Positions 7,609-14,326 of a DNA stretch of 64,000 nucleotides are shown in pieces. The stretch is from Chloroflexaceae bacterium (GTDB lineage: Bacteria; Chloroflexota; Chloroflexia; Chloroflexales; Chloroflexaceae), in NCBI GenBank assembly GCA_028282325.1, contig JANQID010000067.1, positions 28,811 through 92,810 of the forward strand, given 5' to 3'. The notes under the pieces are model-generated. The model was not told where the DNA came from. It saw only the letters and a list, made by a program, of their open reading frames with translations, and did not search any database. How positions within the stretch are numbered: position 1 is the stretch's first letter; every line of letters begins with the position of its first letter. The translations under genes and the position numbers were made by a program.

Positions 7609-8658
7609 ATGATGCAACCAGATCGTCCCGTGGGCTTGATTGGCTATGGGGTTTATATACCACGCTATCGCATCGCTGCGAATGAGATCGCGCGTATATG
7701 GACTGACGGACAAAGTGGAGCTCCTATCGAAGCGAAGAGCGTTCCCGGACCTGACGAGGATACCGTTACGATTTCGATCGAAGCTGCGCGGAACGCTCTC
7801 GCTCGTTCAGGAATCCGCGCCGAGCAGTTGAATGCGATCTGGATCGGTAGTGAAAGCCATCCCTACAGCGTGAAACCCAGCGGCACGATTGTTGCCGAAG
7901 CTCTCGGTACAACTCCCTGGATCAGCGCGGCGGATTGGGAATTCGCATGCAAAGCGGGTAGTGAGGCGCTGACTGCGGGAATGGGCATGGTCGGCAGCAG
8001 AATGGCCGAATATGTTCTGTCAATTGGCGCAGATACGGCGCAGGGACGCCCCGGCGATGCGCTTGAGTATACCGCTTCGGCGGGGGCGGCTGCATTCATC
8101 CTTGGACCGGCTGATGAGTGTCTGGCTCAGATTGAAGCCACAGTCTCTTATGTTACCGATACCCCGGACTTCTTCCGCCGCGCCGATCGCCCCTATCCCG
8201 TGCATGGGAATCGTTTCACCGGCGAACCGGCCTATTTTCATCAGATACAAAGCTCGGTGAAGCGCTTGATGCACGAACTTGATCGCCAACCGCAAGATTA
8301 TACATATGCGATTCTCCACCAGCCGAATGCCAAGTTCCCGCAAGCCGCTGCGAAACGCCTCGGTTTTACGCCGGAGCAGCTCGCACCCGGTTTGCTTTCA
8401 CCGAAAATTGGCAATACATACTCGGCAGCGGCTCTGTCCGGACTTTGTGCTGCATTAGATGTCGCTCAGCCAGGCGATTCTATTCTGGTAGCAAGTTACG
8501 GCAGCGGTGCAGGAAGCGATGCATACTCGTTTGTCGTCAACGAGAAAATTCTGGAGCGCCGCCATCTGGCGCCGTTGACATCCGTCTACCTAGAGCGCAA
8601 GACGTTTGTTGATTATGCCGTCTATGTCAAGTGGCGCGGCAAACTCGTTATGGGATGA
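7609..8658 (+). CDS. mvaS: Hydroxymethylglutaryl-CoA synthase, archaeal type
   Basis: 349 residues from ATG 7609, with AGGAG about 8 nt upstream. The enzyme condenses acetyl-CoA and acetoacetyl-CoA to HMG-CoA. Catalytic residues are present: Glu in GSESHPY (near 82), Cys114 in EFACKAGSEA and His236 in ILHQPNAKFP. Short length and the following thiolase and DUF35 genes match the archaeal-type enzyme, which in methanogens works in a complex with thiolase and DUF35 subunits that passes acetoacetyl-CoA between active sites. The synthase looks fully active here; its two partners do not. Confidence 0.93.
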   Translation: MMQPDRPVGLIGYGVYIPRYRIAANEIARIWTDGQSGAPIEAKSVPGPDEDTVTISIEAARNALARSGIRAEQLNAIWIGSESHPYSVKPSGTIVAEALGTTPWISAADWEFACKAGSEALTAGMGMVGSRMAEYVLSIGADTAQGRPGDALEYTASAGAAAFILGPADECLAQIEATVSYVTDTPDFFRRADRPYPVHGNRFTGEPAYFHQIQSSVKRLMHELDRQPQDYTYAILHQPNAKFPQAAAKRLGFTPEQLAPGLLSPKIGNTYSAAALSGLCAALDVAQPGDSILVASYGSGAGSDAYSFVVNEKILERRHLAPLTSVYLERKTFVDYAVYVKWRGKLVMG

Positions 8659-8721
8659 ACCCCGATGCTCATCGCTGCTGAAGAGATGACTATCGATACG
8701 ATGAATATATGAGAGGGTGTT

Positions 8722-9888
8722 ATGAAACCGGTTTATATCGTCGGCGCGCATGCTACATCGGTTGCCGAGCATTATGAGTTCTCGCTGGCTGATTTAGCGC
8801 TAGAGGCGTTGCGCGGCGCATTCAAAATGGTGACTCCAGCATTGGAACCAGAGCGGATTGGGGCGATCTATGTCGCGAATGCGTTCGGCGAGGCGCTGGT
8901 CGGTCAGGCCAATCTGGGCGCAGCCCTGGCTTCCGCCGCCGGCCTCAGCGGCATCGATGCGCTGCGTGTGGAAGCCGCCGGAGCGAGCGGCGGCCTGGCG
9001 CTGCGTCAAGCTGCAATGGCGGTGATCTGCGGCACGTATGATCTGGTTGCCGTTCTGGGCGCCGAGAAAGTTACCGACAAGCTGGAAGATCGGATGGAAG
9101 CTGCGCAGATGCTCTCCATCGATTCCGATACCGAAGCGGATATTGGTGCAACATTGACGTCGCAATGGGCGCTCTTGATGCGTCGCTATATGCACGAGTA
9201 TGGCTACGAGGCCGCTGACTTCGCACCGTTTCCGATCAATGCGCATAGCAATGGCAAGCACAATCGCGAAGCGCTCTATCGTTTCTCGATAACGGCTGAG
9301 AAATATCTCAAAGCGCCGCAAATAGCATCTCCCTTGAATATGCTGGATTGCTCTTCGCTGGGCGATGGCGCAGCGGTAGTCCTTGTCGCTTCCGAACGTC
9401 TGGCGCGTGAACTGACTTCGCCCCGCGTTCGGATTGGCGGGAGCGGTCTGTCCACCGATACGGCGGCGCTCTATCAACGCCGCGATCCGCTCTTGCTCAA
9501 TGCTGCCCGGCAAAGTGCAGCGACGGCGATGCAGCAGGCCGGGGTCGTTCACGCCGATATTGACGTTTTGGAATTCACCGATCCGCACAGCATCGCCGCC
9601 GCACTGGCATTGGAAGCCAGCAGGTTTGTCGATCGCGGAGCCGCGCCGCGTCATGCGGCTGATGGCGGCATCACCGTGAGCGGCGCCACCCCGATCGCTA
9701 CGGCCGGCGGCTACAAAGCCCGCGGCGATGTTGGCGGTGCCAACGGTGTGTATCAACTCGTCGAACTTGTTCGGCAGTTGCAGGGAAATGCCGGCGCAGC
9801 GCAGGTTCCAAACGCACGCGTGGCATTCGCGCAGTGCCTTGGGGGCGTCGGTTCAACTGCTATATCGCATATCCTCCTTGCGGAGTAA
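8722..9888 (+). CDS. Thiolase-superfamily protein lacking canonical catalytic residues
   Basis: 388 residues from ATG 8722, with GAGAGGG just upstream. The fold signature is that of archaeal/SCP2-type acetyl-CoA acetyltransferases (SSLGDGAAVVLV, ADIDVLEF, the C-terminal CLGGVGS). The key residues differ: the nucleophile motif usually reads ACASGG but is AGASGG here (Gly87, codon GGA); the usual GHP of the second motif is GDV (Asp336); and the HDAF-type motif reads TDPH. Only the C-terminal Cys372 remains. It is therefore probably not a normal thiolase and may be a scaffold, a CoA-binding subunit or an enzyme of altered chemistry in the HMG-CoA synthase complex. The reading frame is intact with no sign of decay. 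Confidence 0.85.
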   Translation: MKPVYIVGAHATSVAEHYEFSLADLALEALRGAFKMVTPALEPERIGAIYVANAFGEALVGQANLGAALASAAGLSGIDALRVEAAGASGGLALRQAAMAVICGTYDLVAVLGAEKVTDKLEDRMEAAQMLSIDSDTEADIGATLTSQWALLMRRYMHEYGYEAADFAPFPINAHSNGKHNREALYRFSITAEKYLKAPQIASPLNMLDCSSLGDGAAVVLVASERLARELTSPRVRIGGSGLSTDTAALYQRRDPLLLNAARQSAATAMQQAGVVHADIDVLEFTDPHSIAAALALEASRFVDRGAAPRHAADGGITVSGATPIATAGGYKARGDVGGANGVYQLVELVRQLQGNAGAAQVPNARVAFAQCLGGVGSTAISHILLAE

Positions 9889-9920
9889 CCTTGTAGAGCA
9901 AATAGGAGCAGAAATAGATC

Positions 9921-10316
9921 ATGGATATTGCAAAACATTGGCGCCAGCGCGCGACGCGCTATCGTATGCAAGGCCAGCGCCATCGTGAAACGGGAGAGAT
10001 CCGGTTTCCGGCGCGTCCGTCTGCCTTGTGCGAAGATCCCGCAGTATGGGAGCCATACATTCTCAGCGGTCGCGGAGAAATTTATAGCTTTACCGTCTTG
10101 CGTCAATCTGCAGACGGCTTCGTCGATCTAACGCCGTATCCGCTCGCGATGGTGCGCCTGAATGAGGGACCACTGGTGGTCGCGCAGCTCACCGATTGTG
10201 AAGAGGCGGAATTGTCTATTGGCCAGCCGGTCGAAATGGTTACGCGGCGTCTTAAAGATACCGGTGAGGATGGGGTGTTAGTATACGGTTATAAGTTCCG
10301 TCCGGTGCTGTCTTAA
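9921..10316 (+). CDS. DUF35 OB-fold acyl-CoA-associated protein without zinc ribbon
   Basis: 131 residues from ATG 9921, 32 nt after the thiolase-like gene. The C-terminal OB-fold of DUF35 is recognisable (GEIYSFTVLRQSADGF, YPLAMVRLNEGPLVVAQL). The N-terminal rubredoxin-like ribbon usually carries KCxxCG and CPxC; here the corresponding stretch reads QRHRETGEIRFPARPSALC, so at most one of four cysteines remains and zinc binding is unlikely. In archaea DUF35 bridges thiolase and HMG-CoA synthase and shares a CoA-binding site. Loss of the ribbon parallels loss of the thiolase catalytic residues in the neighbour. Confidence 0.82.
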   Translation: MDIAKHWRQRATRYRMQGQRHRETGEIRFPARPSALCEDPAVWEPYILSGRGEIYSFTVLRQSADGFVDLTPYPLAMVRLNEGPLVVAQLTDCEEAELSIGQPVEMVTRRLKDTGEDGVLVYGYKFRPVLS

Positions 10317-10339
10317 CAGATGCACCGCAGAATCAAGAA

Positions 10340-10369
10340 AGGGATGACGCATCACAATACGTCATCCCT
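10340..10369. terminator. Bidirectional intrinsic terminator between DUF35 gene and lexA
   Basis: AGGGATGACG (10340-10349) and CGTCATCCCT (10360-10369) form a perfect 10-bp stem with a 10-nt loop, followed by ATTTTG on the plus strand. It lies between two convergent genes, so it can end both transcripts. Confidence 0.85.
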
Positions 10370-10393
10370 ATTTTGCGTCAATGCAGAATGCGC

Positions 10394-11056
10394 CTACAGC
10401 ATCGGACGGAGCACGCCGATCACGCGCCCTTGAATGCGCACATTGGCAGGGGTTGTGTAGATGGGATCCATCGTAACGTTCGCCGGCTGGAGGCGAATGG
10501 CATCGCCTTCGTAGTAAAACTTCTTCAGAGTGACAGCATTTTCGTCAATCATCAATGCTGCGACCATCTGGCCGTTCTCGGCGGTCTGCTGGTTGCGCAT
10601 CAGCACAATATCCCCGTCATCAATCAGGGCGTCAATCATCGAATGACCGCGTACGCGCAGCGCGTACACATCCTTAAGCTTATCAGGCGCGACGATGTCG
10701 CTGGGCACATCGACCATCTCGGCTGAACCAGCGCTGGTGTCTTCTGGATCCGGCAGCGGCTGGCCAGCGGTAATCACGCCGAGCATCGGCACCTGATAGC
10801 TCGCCGGGCTGATCGGCGCAGAAGGTACGAGCGCCGAATCGGGCAGCCTGATGCCGCGTGAAACATTGTCCGCCCGACTCAATTTGCCCTTCTCCTGAAG
10901 GATCTTGAGGTTATAGGCGACCACAGACGTTGAAGAGATGTCAAGGTCGTTCTGGATGTCGCGGATCGCGGGCGGATAGCCCTTATTCTGGACAAAATCA
11001 TAGATGTAGCTGAGAATGCGTTCTTGTTTGGGGGAAAGACCGTCGGCTGTTCGCAT
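10394..11056 (-). CDS. lexA: LexA repressor (SOS regulator)
   Basis: 220 residues from ATG 11056 (MRTADGLSPK), with AAAGGG upstream. The frame stays open further upstream, but family length and the promoter position argue against a longer protein. N-terminal winged helix (residues 1-70: LSPKQERILSYIYDFV, IRDIQNDLDISS). Then the self-cleavage site Ala97-Gly98 in VITAGQP, catalytic Ser139 in RGHSM and Lys178 in TLKKF of the S24 peptidase domain. LexA represses DNA-damage genes and cleaves itself when RecA filaments form. Divergent from the ROK kinase gene; a leader of about 200 nt separates the promoter from the start codon. Confidence 0.95.
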   Translation of the reverse strand: MRTADGLSPKQERILSYIYDFVQNKGYPPAIRDIQNDLDISSTSVVAYNLKILQEKGKLSRADNVSRGIRLPDSALVPSAPISPASYQVPMLGVITAGQPLPDPEDTSAGSAEMVDVPSDIVAPDKLKDVYALRVRGHSMIDALIDDGDIVLMRNQQTAENGQMVAALMIDENAVTLKKFYYEGDAIRLQPANVTMDPIYTTPANVRIQGRVIGVLRPML

Positions 11057-11261
11057 TGGATCTGCCCTTTCGTTGACCCCAGCCACGACGGCCGGCGGTA
11101 ATAGTCTTTTTGTCGTATCCAGGAGCGCTATAGTTGATGAAGAACAAGCATTCAACGTATCGAGTCGAATATGCCTTGTCGCTAGACGCGGCTTGTTCCC
11201 TCGTTCTGCACTCCTTAGTTGCCGAAAAGCTGCCGCTGCATGGTAGAACTTTTGTAGCAAG

Positions 11262-11291
11262 ATTATAGCAGGAAAACACTTGTGCTGTCAA
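11262..11291 (-). promoter_or_regulatory. lexA promoter, consensus -35 and extended -10
   Basis: Read on the minus strand: TTGACA (11291-11286), an 18-bp spacer, and TATAAT (11267-11262) preceded by TGC, giving an extended -10. This is the closest match to the sigma-70 consensus in the window. Near the predicted start site is GAAC-N4-GTAG (11246-11257), a weak resemblance to a Gram-positive SOS box (GAAC-N4-GTTC); whether LexA binds there is unknown. Confidence 0.75.
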
Positions 11292-11295
11292 GCAT

Positions 11296-11332
11296 TTTGT
11301 GATGGACATGCTATAATTGAGCTTGTCACAAA
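11296..11332 (+). promoter_or_regulatory. Promoter of the ROK kinase gene inside a TTTGTGA/TCACAAA inverted repeat
   Basis: An extended -10 TGCTATAAT (11309-11317) with no clear -35, about 40 nt before the start codon. It is framed by a perfect 7-bp inverted repeat, TTTGTGA (11296-11302) and TCACAAA (11326-11332). The half sites resemble CRP/FNR-type half sites, but the 23-bp gap is too long for a single such dimer. Candidate operator. Confidence 0.55.
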
Positions 11333-11358
11333 GCGTTGCGAAGGCAGGGGAAAAGCGA

Positions 11359-12291
11359 ATGGAATATGTGATCGGCGTGGATCTTGGCGGAACCCAACTT
11401 CGTGCGGTGCTGGTTGATCGAAGCGGGAACGTCTATGCGCAAGAAAGCATGTTGACCGAGGCTGTCAACGGTCCGCAACATGTCATTGATCGTGCCGTGA
11501 TGTCCATCGAGCGGGTGCGTGCTTGCATACCCGATGATGGCGTATTGCTTGGCGTAGGCGTGGGTTCTCCCGGACCGGTTGATCCTGAGACCGGAATTGT
11601 TTTTACAACACCGAATATGCCGGGTTGGCATTATGTGCCATTGCGTGATATGCTGGCTGAACGCATCGGCTTGCGAATAGAACTTGGGAATGATGCCAAC
11701 GCTGCGGCCCTTGGCGAATGGCATTTTGGAAAAGGCGTTGGCTGTCAACATCTCGTCTATGTAACCATTAGCACAGGGATCGGCGGCGGGGTGATTGTCG
11801 ATAATCGCTTGCTGCTGGGACGGATCGGCGCAGGTGGCGAAATTGGGCATATGCTGATTGATGCAGAGCGGTTTCAGACCTGGGAGAATATGGCGTCCGG
11901 CACTGCGTTGGGCGCGGCGGCGGCGGCGGCGCTGGTCAACAACCTGGACACGATATTGCATACGCTGGCGACGCCGGAGACGGTGACTGCGGCGCATGTC
12001 TCTCAGGCAGCGGCGCGTGATGATCGGCTTGCGCAAGCGTTGATGCAGCGTGAAGCTGAACTCCTTGGCGTCGGCTTTGTGAGCCTGCTGCATCTGTTCA
12101 GCCCGCAGAAGATCATCGTCGGCGGCAGCGTTGTTACGCGCAATCCTGGCCTTATTGATGCTGCTCGACATACCGTCCGCAAATATGTCATTTCTGATGT
12201 CTACAACGAAGTTCCTATTGAGGTGTCTGCATTAGGTGATCGAGTCGGATTGCTGGGTGCAGCGGCGCTCTTCCTCTATAACCACGAATAA
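11359..12291 (+). CDS. ROK family sugar kinase (glucokinase-like)
   Basis: 310 residues from ATG 11359, with AGGGGAA 8 nt upstream. Domain layout of the ROK/actin-like ATPase fold: phosphate-1 loop VIGVDLGGTQLRAVLVD (4-20), sugar-binding and catalytic region ELGNDANAAALGEW with the catalytic Asp, phosphate-2 ISTGIGGGVI, and the GGEIGH motif. It would phosphorylate glucose or a related sugar with ATP. The zinc motif CxCGxxGCxE that usually follows GGEIGH is absent (AERFQTWENMASG instead), so either zinc is not needed or substrate range differs. It has no N-terminal helix-turn-helix, so it is a kinase-type rather than repressor-type ROK protein. Confidence 0.85.
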   Translation: MEYVIGVDLGGTQLRAVLVDRSGNVYAQESMLTEAVNGPQHVIDRAVMSIERVRACIPDDGVLLGVGVGSPGPVDPETGIVFTTPNMPGWHYVPLRDMLAERIGLRIELGNDANAAALGEWHFGKGVGCQHLVYVTISTGIGGGVIVDNRLLLGRIGAGGEIGHMLIDAERFQTWENMASGTALGAAAAAALVNNLDTILHTLATPETVTAAHVSQAAARDDRLAQALMQREAELLGVGFVSLLHLFSPQKIIVGGSVVTRNPGLIDAARHTVRKYVISDVYNEVPIEVSALGDRVGLLGAAALFLYNHE

Positions 12292-12292
12292 T

Positions 12293-13744
12293 ATGCAAGC
12301 TGCTCGACAATCGCTGATGCCGCAGGAGGCTGCGCAGCAACGCGCTTTGCGCATTGCCTGGCTGGTTCTCCTGACGGCATTTGGTATTTTTTGCGGGTTG
12401 GTCTCGACGGCAGGATATCTCGCCTGGGATTTCTATATCGCGGCGATGGACTCGCACGATAGTCTGTTGATTGTACGTGGGCAACGGGAGTGGGTGACCT
12501 GGTTGCCTCCGCAGCGGACGTATTTTCAGCAGGCTACCGTCGAAGAGCAGCTTATCAAGGAAGGAGCTGAGGTTCGCATTGCGCCATCCGCAGGGTATGG
12601 CCAGGTTGCGACAATTCGCCTCTTCGACCAGAGTACGCTTGATCTCTGGCCAGGCGCTGATATATTGCTGGAGAAGCTGCAAACCAGCCGTTGGAGCCAT
12701 TCTGAGCAGACGGTTGCGCTGCGCCAGCGGGGCGGCTATGTACGCTACGACATTCGCGACGATCAGCCGTTCCAACAAATTTCCTATCGTGTAGCAGTCG
12801 GCACGGCGGCAATTGATATGACGCCCGGAGGCAGTTACAGTATCGATCTGCGCCCCTGTAGCCGCACGGTGCTCTTGCCGGAAAATTTGGAGCTTGAGCC
12901 GGTGTGCGTTGCTGATGTTGCGGTGCGCTCCGGTCGTGCTGAATTGCATAGCCAGGGTCGCAGCGTCATGATTTTGCCTGGGCAACGTGTGGAAATTGAC
13001 CCGTCAGGCTTGCCGGGTCTGCTTGTTCCTGCCCGCTGGGAATTGATCCGCGATGGCAATTTTAGCGAATACGATGAAGTTGCGTATAACAACACCACCG
13101 TACCGGGTCAACCAATGTTGTTGCGATCGGATTCTTGGCAAGTCTATGGGGCGCCCTTCGACTCCGATGCTTCAGGCTTTTTCAAGCTTTTCCGGGCTTG
13201 CCAACCGCCGGAGACCGACTCCAACTGCGATCCTATGGACATTCGAACCATTGCCGGGTTTGTGCGTACCGGCAACCAGACCAGAAATTTCACCACGGGC
13301 ATTCAGCAAGATCTGGGGGTTGATCAACGAGGCGTGGATGTTTCTGAATATCGTTCGCTTGTGTTTTCAGCCTGGGTGCGCGTCTTATATCAATCTGTTC
13401 CGCAAACCGGCGATCAAGGAACCGAGTGCCCGGTGATGATCCGGTTCCTGGGCAAGCGCAATAGTCCGGTCGATCCTGAGCAGGAGCGAGTTGTGTGCGT
13501 CTACTCTAGCACGGATGTCACACAAGCGCCGGTTCAGGCATCTGGCGTCACCTACTATCGAGTTGGACCCTATGAGTGGCGTCTGTTGCGCATTGAGTTG
13601 CGTGATCCTTATTGGATGCCTGACTTTCGCTTTCTACGGCGCATCCAGATCTATGCCAACGGCCATGATTACGACTCGCGCATAACAGGTATCTCCTTGA
13701 TCGGCTCGCACTATTCCCCTGAGTATGTCAATGCTGTTCCCTAG
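12293..13744 (+). CDS. Membrane-anchored protein with FecR-like domain
   Basis: 483 residues from ATG 12293, directly after the kinase stop. One N-terminal membrane segment (about residues 20-47: LRIAWLVLLTAFGIFCGLVSTAGYLAW), then an outward-facing domain resembling the FecR beta repeat: TVEEQLIKEGAEVRI, VATIRLFDQSTLDLWPGADILL, QRGGYVRYDI, VAVGTAAIDM, GRAELHSQGRSVMILPGQRVEI. A C-terminal beta-rich part (residues 260-480) may be a carbohydrate-binding-like jelly roll. FecR proteins usually work with an ECF sigma factor, but none is adjacent. Role unknown; a cell-surface sensor or structural protein is possible. Confidence 0.7.
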   Translation: MQAARQSLMPQEAAQQRALRIAWLVLLTAFGIFCGLVSTAGYLAWDFYIAAMDSHDSLLIVRGQREWVTWLPPQRTYFQQATVEEQLIKEGAEVRIAPSAGYGQVATIRLFDQSTLDLWPGADILLEKLQTSRWSHSEQTVALRQRGGYVRYDIRDDQPFQQISYRVAVGTAAIDMTPGGSYSIDLRPCSRTVLLPENLELEPVCVADVAVRSGRAELHSQGRSVMILPGQRVEIDPSGLPGLLVPARWELIRDGNFSEYDEVAYNNTTVPGQPMLLRSDSWQVYGAPFDSDASGFFKLFRACQPPETDSNCDPMDIRTIAGFVRTGNQTRNFTTGIQQDLGVDQRGVDVSEYRSLVFSAWVRVLYQSVPQTGDQGTECPVMIRFLGKRNSPVDPEQERVVCVYSSTDVTQAPVQASGVTYYRVGPYEWRLLRIELRDPYWMPDFRFLRRIQIYANGHDYDSRITGISLIGSHYSPEYVNAVP

Positions 13745-13797
13745 CCTGATGCGAGTTCGTTGGTCGGGGGGGTGTTGCGGGCTGCTTCTGGAGCATC

Positions 13798-14217
13798 ATG
13801 CTATATACCGGCATTGATATTATCGAAATAGCGCGCATTCAACGCATTGCTGACCGTTGGGGTCAACGCTTCCTTGATCGCGTCTTCACAACTGCTGAAC
13901 TGTCTGATTGCGGATTTGTCGGCGCTGAACGGCGGAATTATGCGTCGCTGGCAGCGCGCTGGGCGGCGAAGGAAGCGGCGTCAAAAGCGCTCGGCGTTGG
14001 TGTGCGCGGATTGGGGGCGGGGTCGGCGGCTTCGGGCGTTGCCCTGATCGACCTCGAAGTTGTTCGCGAACCGAGCGGTCGTCCGACGTTGCGCCTCTGG
14101 CGAACGGCGGAGCAGGCAGCGCAGGCACGCGGCATCACGGCGTTAGCGCTTAGTCTTTCTCATTCGCGCGATTATGCCGTGGCAAACGTCTTCGGCATCG
14201 GGATGCCGTTTCCCTGA
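13798..14217 (+). CDS. acpS: Holo-[acyl-carrier-protein] synthase
   Basis: 139 residues from ATG 13798. It transfers 4'-phosphopantetheine from CoA to apo-ACP for fatty acid synthesis. The magnesium-binding residues of the AcpS family are visible: Asp7 in GIDIIEI and Glu59 in RWAAKEAASKAL, plus the C-terminal LSLSHSRDYAVA block. Family-typical length. Encoded just before nnrD, a pairing common in bacteria. Confidence 0.93.
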   Translation: MLYTGIDIIEIARIQRIADRWGQRFLDRVFTTAELSDCGFVGAERRNYASLAARWAAKEAASKALGVGVRGLGAGSAASGVALIDLEVVREPSGRPTLRLWRTAEQAAQARGITALALSLSHSRDYAVANVFGIGMPFP

Positions 14218-14326
14218 GATGACATAACGTTGTTTGCCGATCTTGCGATTGCGCCGCGTCGATCTCGCATTGATCTATTGTTATGTGAGATGTAGAATAC
14301 GCGCATATCATTCAGGAGTTTTTCTG

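Noticed and set aside
10394..11260. N-terminally extended LexA starting at TTG 11260
   Set aside because: The extension has no family similarity and would start at the predicted promoter; the ATG at 11056 gives the normal LexA length.
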